Assembly (NCBI GenBank): GCA_965119715.1
Contig: OZ221969.1
Location: 434,001 to 498,000, forward strand
Origin: JASBYZ01 sp029983705
GTDB taxonomy: Bacteria > Actinomycetota > Coriobacteriia > Coriobacteriales > JAEZZM01
Direction: 5' to 3'
Length of the DNA: 64,000 nt
The notes below the pieces were generated by a model that saw only the letters and a program-made list of their open reading frames with translations, had not been told where the DNA came from and made no database searches. Below are positions 52,646 to 61,113 of the stretch, one piece after another. Position 1 is the stretch's first letter, and each line of letters opens with the position of its first letter. The position numbers were made by a program, and so were the translations under genes.

Positions 52646-54568
52646 ATGGCAAAGATAATCGGTATAGACCTTGGTACTACCAACTCAGCAATGGCAGTAC
52701 TTGAAGGTGGAGAGCCAACAATTATTGTTAATGCAGAAGGTGACAGAACAACTCCTTCAGTTGTGGGTTTTAGAAAAGAAGGTGAGCGCGTAGTTGGTAA
52801 AGCTGCTAAAAACCAGGCAGTTACTAACCCAGAAAATACCGTATTTTCAATCAAAAGATTTATTGGTCGTTCATATGATGAGACCGCATCAGAGCGTGAG
52901 ACCGTTCCTTACAAGGTTTCAAAAGGTAAGGACGGACGTGCAGTTGTAAACGTTGAGGGCAAAGATTTTACCCCTGAAGAAATCTCAGCTATGACCCTCC
53001 AAAAGCTCAAGACTGACGCAGAAAAGTACTTGGGCGAGACCGTAACTGATGCTGTTATTACCGTACCTGCATACTTTAATGATGCGCAGCGTCAAGCAAC
53101 TAAGGACGCCGGTAAGATTGCAGGCTTAAACGTGCAGCGTATTGTTAATGAGCCAACTGCAGCAGCACTTGCGTATGGTCTTGATAAAGAAGGCATTGAC
53201 GAGAAGGTCTTAGTATTTGACCTTGGTGGTGGTACCTTTGACGTTTCAATCCTTGAGATTTCAGACGGCGTATTTGAGGTACTTTCAACTTCAGGTGACA
53301 ACCACCTTGGAGGAGATGACTGGGATCAGCGCATAATTGATTGGTTAGTTAAGAAGTTTAAAGATGAGAACGGTGTAGAGCTCAACAAAGATCCTATGGC
53401 TTTGCAGAGACTTAAAGAGGCTGCAGAAAAAGCTAAGATGGAGCTTTCACAAACCTCTCAAACCAATATTAACCTTCCATTTATTACCGCAGATGCTACC
53501 GGTCCAAAGCACTTAAATTACGATTTAAGCCGTGCAGAGTTTGAAAAACTCACCCATGACTTAATTGAAAGACTCAAGGCTCCAGTAAACAATGCACTTA
53601 AGGATGCTTCTCTTAAGGCTTCAGACCTCTCAGAAGTTATCTTAGTTGGCGGTTCTACTCGTATGCCAGCAGTTCAAGAGACTGTTAACAAGATTACTGG
53701 TAAAAAGCCAAACATGAGCGTTAACCCAGATGAGGTTGTAGCTATTGGTGCTGCGGTTCAAGGTGGAGTATTAACTGGTGACGTTAAAGGTATCTTACTT
53801 CTTGACGTAACCCCACTTTCTTTAGGTGTAGAAACCATGGGTGGCGTTATGACCAAGATGATTGATAGAAACACTACCATTCCAACCACCAAGACCGAGA
53901 TTTACTCAACTGCAGCAGATAACCAAACCTCAGTTGAAATCCACGTACTCCAAGGTGAGCGTGAGATGGCCCGTGACAACAAGACCTTAGGTCGCTTTCA
54001 ATTAACTGACATTCCTGCAGCACGCAGAGGTGTTCCACAAATTGAAGTAACCTTTGATATTGATGCTAACGGTATTGTTAAGGTTTCTGCTAAAGACCTT
54101 GGCACCGGTAAAGAGCAACAGATTACCATTTCTGGCTCAACCGCTCTATCAGATGATGAAGTAGACAGAATGGTAAAAGACGCTGAGGCTCACGCAGAAG
54201 AGGACCAAAAGAAGAAAGAAGAGGTCGAGGTTAGAAACCAGGCTGACTCCTTAACCTACTCAACTGAGCAAACCTTAAATGAGCTGGGCGATAAGGTAGA
54301 TGCAAGCCTTAAGAGTGAGGCAGAAGAAGCACTCCAAAAAACCAAGGATGTGCTCGAAGGTGAGGATGTAGAGGCAATTAAGTCTGCTACTGAAAACCTC
54401 CAATCTGTTGGCTACAAACTTGCAGAGATCGTATACGCTGACGCTCAAGCATCAAATGAGCAAGCTTCATCACAAGATGCAAGCCAAGCTCAAAGCTCAT
54501 CAGATGATGATGTGGTAGAGGCTGAGTATGAAGTAGTTGATGAAGATAAGGATAAGAAGGAGGAGTAA
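52646..54568 (+). CDS. dnaK: Chaperone DnaK (Hsp70)
   Basis: 640 residues. N-terminal ATPase (IIGIDLGTTNSAMAVLEGG, FDLGGGTFDVSIL, EVILVGGSTRMPAVQE), substrate-binding domain (LLLDVTPLSLGVETMGGVM), helical lid and an acidic Gln/Ser-rich tail. Works with GrpE and a J-protein encoded next. AGGAGG ribosome binding site. Confidence 0.97.
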   Translation: MAKIIGIDLGTTNSAMAVLEGGEPTIIVNAEGDRTTPSVVGFRKEGERVVGKAAKNQAVTNPENTVFSIKRFIGRSYDETASERETVPYKVSKGKDGRAVVNVEGKDFTPEEISAMTLQKLKTDAEKYLGETVTDAVITVPAYFNDAQRQATKDAGKIAGLNVQRIVNEPTAAALAYGLDKEGIDEKVLVFDLGGGTFDVSILEISDGVFEVLSTSGDNHLGGDDWDQRIIDWLVKKFKDENGVELNKDPMALQRLKEAAEKAKMELSQTSQTNINLPFITADATGPKHLNYDLSRAEFEKLTHDLIERLKAPVNNALKDASLKASDLSEVILVGGSTRMPAVQETVNKITGKKPNMSVNPDEVVAIGAAVQGGVLTGDVKGILLLDVTPLSLGVETMGGVMTKMIDRNTTIPTTKTEIYSTAADNQTSVEIHVLQGEREMARDNKTLGRFQLTDIPAARRGVPQIEVTFDIDANGIVKVSAKDLGTGKEQQITISGSTALSDDEVDRMVKDAEAHAEEDQKKKEEVEVRNQADSLTYSTEQTLNELGDKVDASLKSEAEEALQKTKDVLEGEDVEAIKSATENLQSVGYKLAEIVYADAQASNEQASSQDASQAQSSSDDDVVEAEYEVVDEDKDKKEE

Positions 54569-55210
54569 ATGGCTAAGAAACCTGACGAGACAAAAGTTGA
54601 GCCAGGCCAAGACAGCCCCTTCTCTGAAGATACAGGCAAGGGCTCTGAAGAGAGCCCTTCTTGTTCAGTAAACACTGAAGAAGTGCTTGAGCCAGAAGTT
54701 ATAGAAGATGAGTCTTCTGACGACGAGGTTCAAAATCTAAAGGCCGCTCTTGCTGCAAGTAACGATAAGTACATGAGACTTTCAGCAGAGTGGGATAACT
54801 TTAGAAAGAGAAGCGCTCAAGAATATGAGTCTTCCAAAATTAGGGCAACAGAAAAATTAATTGAGGCTCTGTTGCCGGTAATAGATGATTTGGAGCGTGC
54901 TTGCCAGGCAGCAGAAAACACCAATCCAGAAGGTGAGTTTAAAGCATTTACCCAGGGTGTAGAAGCTGTGCATGACAAGCTCGTTCAAACGCTTGAAACT
55001 AAGGCTAAACTTGTTGTAATTGATCCAATAGATGAGGCCTTTGACGCACTTAAACACCAGGCAGTAGGTCAGGTAGAAAACAAAGAGGTCTTTGATGAGA
55101 CCGTTTGCAATGTGCTTCAAAAGGGCTATGAGATGGGTGGTTATGTTATTAGGCCAGCAATGGTTCAAATTACTACAGGCGGTCCAAAAAGACCAAGTGA
55201 AGACGAGTAA
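54569..55210 (+). CDS. grpE: Nucleotide exchange factor GrpE
   Basis: 213 residues. Disordered acidic N-terminus, long helix (LRLSAEWDNFRKRSAQEYE type segment) and the beta wing (FDETVCNVLQKGYEMGGYVIRPAMV). Its ATG follows the dnaK stop directly. A strong terminator follows, so dnaK-grpE may form its own transcript. Confidence 0.96.
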   Translation: MAKKPDETKVEPGQDSPFSEDTGKGSEESPSCSVNTEEVLEPEVIEDESSDDEVQNLKAALAASNDKYMRLSAEWDNFRKRSAQEYESSKIRATEKLIEALLPVIDDLERACQAAENTNPEGEFKAFTQGVEAVHDKLVQTLETKAKLVVIDPIDEAFDALKHQAVGQVENKEVFDETVCNVLQKGYEMGGYVIRPAMVQITTGGPKRPSEDE

Positions 55211-55239
55211 GCCTTAGTGCATACAATAATTTAAATTTG

Positions 55240-55275
55240 AGGCCTCAAGTAATTAGTGTTACTTAAGGCCTTTTT
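55240..55275 (+). terminator. Strong terminator inside the heat-shock locus, between grpE and dnaJ
   Basis: AGGCCTCAAGTAA (55240-55252) pairs with TTACTTAAGGCCT (55259-55271), 12 of 13 positions, loop TTAGTG, followed by TTTTT. It separates dnaK-grpE from dnaJ-hspR-clpB. Confidence 0.9.
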
Positions 55276-55315
55276 GCTTTGAGGCATAAACGATTAAAGA
55301 TGATAGGAGGGTGAC

Positions 55316-56239
55316 ATGCCTAGTACAAAAAGTTATTACGATGTTTTAGGCGTGAGCACCAAAGCATCTGCTGATGAGATAAAAAAAGCCTTTAAAAAGC
55401 TAGCGGTTAAATACCACCCAGATGCCGGGGGAGATGAAGAGAAGTTTAAAGAAATCTCTGAGGCATATGAGGTTTTGGGAGACCCACAAAAGAAAAAAGA
55501 GTACGACCAATACCTCTTATATGGATCTTCTCCGTTTGGAGGTTCAAGAGGAGGCTATAGCTACCAAGGAAGTGGCTCATCTATTGATTGGTCTGAGATT
55601 TTAGAGTCAATCAGAAGAGGTGAAGGCGCCTTTGGTACAAGCTGGGACTTTAGTGGTTTTGGAACTCCAAGAAACAAAGCTCAAAGAGGCTCTGATTTAA
55701 CCTTAAGTCTTGAGATTTCTTTTGAAGAGGCATTTAAGGGCACTCAAAGAAAGGTAAGTTACCGCATCCCTTCAACTAAAGAAAAACAAGAGCTTACCGT
55801 AAAGGTTCCTGCAGGAGCCCAAGACGGTGGCAAGCTGAGGTATAAAAAGCGTGGTGAGTACGGAAAGCACGGTGGCGAGCGAGGCGACCTTGTTATTACA
55901 ACTAAAATTTCTCCTCATCCACTCTTTAGTTTTAGCGGGGCAGACGTACACCTTGAGGTGCCACTTACTCCAGCAGAGGCTGCACTTGGTGCACAAATTG
56001 ATATACCAACCCCGCAAGGCAAAACCGTTCGTTTAAAAGTTCCTGCCGGAACTCAAAACGCAAAGACCTTTAAGTTTTCAAATTTGGGAGCTCCAGATTT
56101 GGCTAATAAAGGTAAAACTGGTGCGTTACTTGCACGGGTAAAAATAGAAATACCAGAGTATTTAACAAGCGAGGAAAAAGAGCTTTATGCAAAGCTTAAA
56201 GAGATAGACCCCAGAAAGCCTCGCCAGCATTTTAATTAA
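55316..56239 (+). CDS. J-domain protein without zinc finger (DnaJ/CbpA-like)
   Basis: 307 residues. J-domain with KYHPDAGG (HPD), a G/F-rich linker (SSPFGGSRGGYSYQGSGS), then two C-terminal beta domains (KVPAGAQDGGKLRY, VPAGTQNAKTF). There are no cysteines, so the DnaJ zinc-binding region is missing; by this it is type II, CbpA-like. It occupies the dnaJ position next to hspR. GGAGGGTGAC ribosome binding site. Confidence 0.9.
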   Translation: MPSTKSYYDVLGVSTKASADEIKKAFKKLAVKYHPDAGGDEEKFKEISEAYEVLGDPQKKKEYDQYLLYGSSPFGGSRGGYSYQGSGSSIDWSEILESIRRGEGAFGTSWDFSGFGTPRNKAQRGSDLTLSLEISFEEAFKGTQRKVSYRIPSTKEKQELTVKVPAGAQDGGKLRYKKRGEYGKHGGERGDLVITTKISPHPLFSFSGADVHLEVPLTPAEAALGAQIDIPTPQGKTVRLKVPAGTQNAKTFKFSNLGAPDLANKGKTGALLARVKIEIPEYLTSEEKELYAKLKEIDPRKPRQHFN

Positions 56240-56269
56240 TAATGCAAACACAATTAAAGGAGATTTCAC

Positions 56270-56689
56270 GTGATGGATGGCAGGAATAAAGATAAGCCGC
56301 TCTATATGATTAGCGTTGCTGCTGAATTAACTGGCATGCATCCACAAACGTTAAGAATATATGAGTCCAAAGGACTACTAAATCCGCAGCGCTCACGCGG
56401 TAATACGCGTCTGTATTCTCAAAGAGATATTGAGCGTCTCGATTTAATTTCACGCCTCACCGATGAAGGTATTAACCTAGCCGGTGTGGTACGTATTTTG
56501 GATATGACTAAGCGTCTTGATAAAAAATACGATGAGATAGAAACACTTAGAAAGCGCGTGGCAGAGCTTGAAAAGCAGGTGCATGAGTACATGATGAGGG
56601 AGACCATCACAGCTCTAGTGCCTTATGAAAATAGCGATGATAACCCACTGCGCAGATTTTTGATTGAACTTGACAGGGGTGAAGAATAG
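56270..56689 (+). CDS. hspR: MerR-family heat-shock repressor HspR
   Basis: 139 residues. Winged helix with YMISVAAELTGMHPQTLRIY, then ESKGLLNPQRSRGNTRLYS, and a coiled-coil segment (EIETLRKRVAELEKQV). HspR represses the dnaK/clpB genes in Actinobacteria, with DnaK as co-repressor. GTG at 56270 or ATG at 56273 both fit the AAAGGAGA site. ATG of clpB follows its stop directly. Confidence 0.93.
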   Translation: MMDGRNKDKPLYMISVAAELTGMHPQTLRIYESKGLLNPQRSRGNTRLYSQRDIERLDLISRLTDEGINLAGVVRILDMTKRLDKKYDEIETLRKRVAELEKQVHEYMMRETITALVPYENSDDNPLRRFLIELDRGEE

Positions 56690-59353
56690 ATGAGATTAGA
56701 AAAACTTGCAATTAGCTCTCAGGAGGCTATGCAAGAAGCACTTGGGCTTGCATCAGACTATAAGTCTGCCTCAGTTGAGCCTATCCACCTCTTAAAAGCC
56801 TTGCTAGATAAAAGTGAGCACAATATTACTGCAATTATTGAGCGTATTGGAACCAATCCGCGTGCGCTCCTAAAAGAGGTTGATAGCCAAATTGAGTCGC
56901 TACCAAAGGTGAGTGGGGTGGCACAACAACAGCCTTCTCAAGATTTTTTGAGGGTGCTTGAAAATGCTATAGACATTGCCGGAAAACTTGGAGACTCTTT
57001 TGCAACTACCGAGCACTTACTTATTGCACTTGCAGATGATTCTTCAAAGGCAGGAAGCATACTCAATACTGCAGGCGTAAGCAAAAATAGATTGATAGAG
57101 GCCTACGAGCAGCTGCGTGGAGACGATAGAGTAAGCTCTCCAGACTCAAAGCTTGAGTTTGAAGCACTTGAGACTTACGGAAGAAACCTTACAGATCTTG
57201 CCCGTCAAGGAAAGCTTGACCCAGTTATTGGAAGATCTGATGAGATTAGACGCACCATTCAGGTGCTCTCAAGAAGAACCAAAAATAACCCGGTCTTAAT
57301 TGGTGAGCCTGGAACTGGTAAAACCGCTATTGTAGAGGGTCTTGCACAAAGAATTGTTGCAGGAGACGTTCCTCAATCTCTCAAAGATAGAGAAGTTGTT
57401 GAGCTTGACATGTCTGCCTTAATAGCAGGAGCTAAGTATCGTGGTGAGTTTGAAGACAGACTCAAAGCGGTGCTCAAAGAGGTAAGCCAGGCAGACGGCA
57501 GAGTAGTGCTTTTTATAGATGAGCTTCATACCATTGTTGGTGCGGGTAAGTCTGAGGGCTCGATGGATGCAGGAAACATCCTAAAGCCAGCACTTGCACG
57601 TGGAGATCTTCACACTATAGGTGCTACTACCTTAGATGAATACCGTAAGTATGTCGAGAAAGACGCAGCGCTTGCAAGACGTTTTCAGCCGGTTATAGTA
57701 ACTGAGCCAAGTGTTGAAGACACCATAGGAATTTTACGTGGTCTAAAAGAAAAGTATGAGATCCACCACGGAGTAAGAATTACTGATGGTGCCATTGTAG
57801 CTGCAGCTAACCTCTCAAACCGCTATATTCAAGACCGCTTTTTACCTGATAAGGCAATTGACTTAATGGATGAGGCAGCGTCAAGACTTCGTATGGAGAT
57901 TGACTCCATGCCAGTAAATATAGATGTCTTACAACGCCAAGTAACCCAGCTTCAAATTGAAGAGCAGGCCTTGATGAAAGAAGAGGACGAGGCTTCAATT
58001 GAAAGACTTGACACTTTGAGAAAAGAGTTAAGTCAAGCTCAAGAAAAGCTCGCAGGAGCAAAGGCCGAGTGGCAAAACGAGAAAAAAGCAATATCAGAAG
58101 TTCAGCGCCTAAAGGCAGAACTTGAAGATGCCCGTATAGAGATGGAAAAAGCTACCAGAAATGGTGACTTACAAAAGGCATCTGAGCTGAGGTTTGCAAC
58201 TATTCCAGGTCTTGAAAACCAGTATGCTCAGGCAGAAGAAGAGCTTAAGCACAAGCAAGAAAGCGGAGCTATTCTAAAAGAAGAGGTTGGAGAAGACGAG
58301 GTAGCAACCGTTGTATCTTCATGGACCGGTATTCCTGTAGCTAAGATGATGCAGGGTGAGCGCGAGAAGTTAAAGCACCTAGAAGAGGCACTACACAGAC
58401 GTGTTGTTGGCCAAGATGAGGCAGTAAGTGCGGTATCTGATGCCATCAGAAGATCTCGTGCGGGACTCTCTGATCCAAATAGGCCACTAGGCTCCTTCTT
58501 GTTCTTAGGACCTACGGGTGTTGGTAAGACTGAGCTTGCAAAGGCCTTAGCCGAGTTTTTGTTTGATGATGAAAAGAGCCTTATTAGAATTGATATGTCT
58601 GAGTACATGGAAAAGTTTTCAGTACAAAGACTTATTGGTGCTCCTCCAGGATATGTTGGATATGATGAGGGAGGACAACTTACCGAGGCAGTTAGAAGAG
58701 CTCCATATTCTGTAGTGCTACTTGACGAGATGGAAAAGGCACATCCAGATGTCTTTAACATCCTCCTTCAAGTCCTAGACGATGGACGCCTTACAGATGG
58801 TCAAGGTAGAGTAGTTTCTTTTAGAAACACAGTAATTATTATGACCTCAAATGTTGGAAGTCAGGTAATTAGTGAGCTCAGTCAAACTGAAGATAAAAAA
58901 ACTATAGATAATGCGCTACAAAATGCGCTCAGGGCTCAGTTTAGACCAGAGTTTTTAAACCGTATTGATGACATTGTGGTATTTAACCCACTTGGACTTG
59001 ATCAATTAGACAAGATTGTGGACATTCAGCTTAAGGATGTATACCAAAGACTTGAAGAAGAGCGCATTGACCTAGTGGTAACAGATGGTGCCAAAGAGAT
59101 GCTAGCCCTACAAGGTCTAGATCCAGTATATGGTGCACGCCCACTTAAGAGGCTTATTCAAAGACAGATTGTGGACAGAGCAGCTGGCCTTATTATTGAC
59201 GGACAAGCAGGTCCTAATACCACTATTACTATAGATGTGGATGTAGACAATAACTTTACTGCCCATGTAGAACAGGGCAGAAGTTCTGTTGAGCCAAGGG
59301 TAAGTGAAGCTGAAGAAGGAGATACTGCTATAGAGCCTGATGAGCTTGAGTAA
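56690..59353 (+). CDS. clpB: Disaggregase ClpB
   Basis: 887 residues. N-domain repeats, AAA1 with Walker A GEPGTGKTAIVEG and Walker B VVLFIDELHTIVGAG, a coiled middle domain (about 420-540), and AAA2 with GPTGVGKTELAKAL and VVLLDEMEKAHPDV. It extracts aggregated proteins with DnaK. Last gene of the heat-shock block. Confidence 0.96.
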   Translation: MRLEKLAISSQEAMQEALGLASDYKSASVEPIHLLKALLDKSEHNITAIIERIGTNPRALLKEVDSQIESLPKVSGVAQQQPSQDFLRVLENAIDIAGKLGDSFATTEHLLIALADDSSKAGSILNTAGVSKNRLIEAYEQLRGDDRVSSPDSKLEFEALETYGRNLTDLARQGKLDPVIGRSDEIRRTIQVLSRRTKNNPVLIGEPGTGKTAIVEGLAQRIVAGDVPQSLKDREVVELDMSALIAGAKYRGEFEDRLKAVLKEVSQADGRVVLFIDELHTIVGAGKSEGSMDAGNILKPALARGDLHTIGATTLDEYRKYVEKDAALARRFQPVIVTEPSVEDTIGILRGLKEKYEIHHGVRITDGAIVAAANLSNRYIQDRFLPDKAIDLMDEAASRLRMEIDSMPVNIDVLQRQVTQLQIEEQALMKEEDEASIERLDTLRKELSQAQEKLAGAKAEWQNEKKAISEVQRLKAELEDARIEMEKATRNGDLQKASELRFATIPGLENQYAQAEEELKHKQESGAILKEEVGEDEVATVVSSWTGIPVAKMMQGEREKLKHLEEALHRRVVGQDEAVSAVSDAIRRSRAGLSDPNRPLGSFLFLGPTGVGKTELAKALAEFLFDDEKSLIRIDMSEYMEKFSVQRLIGAPPGYVGYDEGGQLTEAVRRAPYSVVLLDEMEKAHPDVFNILLQVLDDGRLTDGQGRVVSFRNTVIIMTSNVGSQVISELSQTEDKKTIDNALQNALRAQFRPEFLNRIDDIVVFNPLGLDQLDKIVDIQLKDVYQRLEEERIDLVVTDGAKEMLALQGLDPVYGARPLKRLIQRQIVDRAAGLIIDGQAGPNTTITIDVDVDNNFTAHVEQGRSSVEPRVSEAEEGDTAIEPDELE

Positions 59354-59394
59354 ATAATTTACTCTTATATAGACTTAGATATAAAGCTTAGCTT

Positions 59395-59433
59395 AGAGCG
59401 CTTCTTGGATGTTCAGGAGGCGCTCTTATTTTT
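59395..59433 (+). terminator. Rho-independent terminator after clpB
   Basis: AGAGCGC (59395-59401) pairs with GCGCTCT (59420-59426); TATTTTTGT follows. Confidence 0.88.
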
Positions 59434-59462
59434 GTTACAACTTGTTACAGATGTAAGCTGAT

Positions 59463-59629
59463 ATGTTAAATAATGTTATAAAAGAAAGAAAATATTTAAC
59501 ATTTAGTTCACAATTCAAGTAAGTGATAAACACAAATTACCAGGTAAATCACTTTTAATACATAAAAATGTGTAGAAACAACCTTTCATAGGATTTAACA
59601 TTGACGTAACATTTGTTAACACATATAGT
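59463..59629 (+). promoter_or_regulatory. AT-rich control region with TTAACAT repeats and a strong promoter
   Basis: The 319-bp gap after clpB holds, beyond the terminator, ATGTTAAATA (59463-59472) inverted against TATTTAACAT (59493-59502). Further TTTAACATT, GTAACATT and GTTAAC copies lie at 59594-59620. A near-ideal promoter follows: TTGACG (59601-59606), 17 bp, TATAGT (59624-59629). The repeats overlap the promoter spacer and could bind a regulator. Confidence 0.6.
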
Positions 59630-59672
59630 GAATATGTAAGCAAATGAGAAACAAAAGGAAAGGAGTTTTAAG

Positions 59673-59879
59673 ATGACTTTTAGAACTTTCTTTGCTGGTA
59701 TTGCACTAAGCCTTACTATTATTGCTCTTGTAGCAAACATTTTACTTGGATTTACTGGTGCAAGACTTGCAGCACTCGCAATCTTTGCAGTATTAACTCT
59801 AGCTATGTACAGAGAGTTTATTGCAGGACCAAGCTTTAAGCCGGGTGTACGTACTAGCGGTACTGGAAACATGTGGTAG
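59673..59879 (+). CDS. Small membrane protein, 68 residues
   Basis: Two hydrophobic helices (about 5-27 and 30-46), then a short polar tail (GPSFKPGVRTSGTGNMW). AAAGGAAAGGAG ribosome binding site, own promoter and terminator. No family recognised. Confidence 0.7.
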   Translation: MTFRTFFAGIALSLTIIALVANILLGFTGARLAALAIFAVLTLAMYREFIAGPSFKPGVRTSGTGNMW

Positions 59880-59915
59880 GTTTTGTTTGTAATGGATCAA
59901 GAAGCTTATCATTAG

Positions 59916-59955
59916 AAGCCTCGTGGATACTTTCATCTACGAGGCTTATTTTTTT
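59916..59955 (+). terminator. Rho-independent terminator after the small membrane protein
   Basis: AAGCCTCGT (59916-59924) pairs with ACGAGGCTT (59939-59947), then ATTTTTTT. Confidence 0.9.
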
Positions 59956-60053
59956 GTCCAATTGATAATTGGATATTAAATTATATAAAGATTAACAATA
60001 AGTTAACTAATTCTCTATTCCTTTTTCCTTCCTTATCTGGAAGAATCATATTA

Positions 60054-60070
60054 TGTGATGCGCATTCACA
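60054..60070. promoter_or_regulatory. CRP/FNR-like dyad before the surface-protein gene
   Basis: TGTGA (60054-60058) and TCACA (60066-60070) flank a seven-base spacer that itself lies in the palindrome ATGCGCAT. The usual CRP spacer is six, so this is only a candidate. It lies 38 bases before the start codon. Confidence 0.35.
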
Positions 60071-60107
60071 GATTATATGTCAAATATCTTTACAAGGAGA
60101 AACTTTC

Positions 60108-61024
60108 ATGTATGATGTAAGAAATGCGGGGGGGGGGCTCTTCTTAAGCTCACCTCTATAATCGCAGTTATTGTTATAAGTATACTAATGCTTGCGAGTA
60201 GTGCTTTTGCAAGCGAGGTCTCGCATAATCAGCCAAAAACTACGAGCTATCGAGTCACCATAGGAGCAACTATTGAGGGAGCTCCTGTGTTAAACGGGAA
60301 AACCGAAGGGACCTTTAATCCAGAAGATTTTGATTTTAGCGGGCTTAAGGTAGAAATTTATGAGTCAGAGACTTTGACTCACTTTGTAAAAAGAGGTACC
60401 AGCACTGGGAAAGTTGGAGAGCCTGCTATAAAAGACTTTCGTTATTTTGTTGATAATGATATTGACTACAAAATAATTGTTGATGAAAAGACAATCCCTG
60501 AAGGCTATAAGTTAAGCGATAAAAATGAATATAGCTTTAAACTTAATGGTAAAGATCAAGCACTTAATCTAGACTTTATAAAAGTACCAGCCAAAACAAA
60601 TACGCCTGATACGTCTGTCTCAGCTGATACTCAAACTAATTCTAACAAGGATTCAAATAAGGTGCAGGATAACTTAGCACCAAACTACACTACTAATATA
60701 TATGTACAAACAAGTGAGCCTAAAGATGCTCCTTCAAATACCTCTCAAGCTAATAAGGAAGCAGCAAAAGATTGCGACAACAAAAAGCTTGAGAGTAAGC
60801 CTGCAACATCAAAAGTTAAGTCTGATGAAGCGTCTGTTTTAGAGAGATCTAATCCAGAGCCTCATTCAGGGCAAAACTCAAAAGAAGTTTCTCAAGTGCA
60901 AAGTGCAGCTTCTGCTTTGCCTAAAACCTCTGATGTTACGAAAGCTTATCTATATACTTTAGGAGCAATGGGGCTTGTTTGTTTGGCTTTAGCGATTAGC
61001 TTTAGAAGAGTGCGAGCCTTCTAA
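60108..61024 (+). CDS. Sortase-anchored surface protein, out of frame at a G10 tract (phase OFF)
   Basis: The ATG at 60108 follows AAGGAGA by eight bases and reads MYDVRNAGGG through ten G (60128-60137). It then stops early (TAA, 17 codons). The long open frame (60188 onward; open back through 60140) is offset by one base. With 11 or 8 G the two join: a signal peptide ending ILMLASSAFA|SEV is formed. The mature part has a beta-sandwich-like segment, a Ser/Lys-rich stalk, and a C-terminal LPKTSD, membrane helix and RRVRAF charge cluster, the sortase signal. Slippage of the G tract would switch the gene on and off. A homopolymer sequencing error is the alternative. Confidence 0.75.
60128..60137 (+). 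repeat. Homopolymer G10 tract
   Basis: Ten consecutive G in AT-rich DNA, 20 bases after the start codon of the surface-protein gene. Such tracts are classic slipped-strand mispairing sites. Confidence 0.9.
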
Positions 61025-61046
61025 TATAAGAGCTAAGGCATGATTT

Positions 61047-61088
61047 AAAGGGAGAGGCGCCTGTGGTGGAGCGTCTCTCCCTTTATAT
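61047..61088 (+). terminator. Rho-independent terminator after the surface-protein gene
   Basis: AAAGGGAGAG (61047-61056) and CTCTCCCTTT (61075-61084) pair, with an inner CGC/GCG. Confidence 0.85.
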
Positions 61089-61113
61089 ATCTAAATCTAA
61101 GAATTGACGTATA

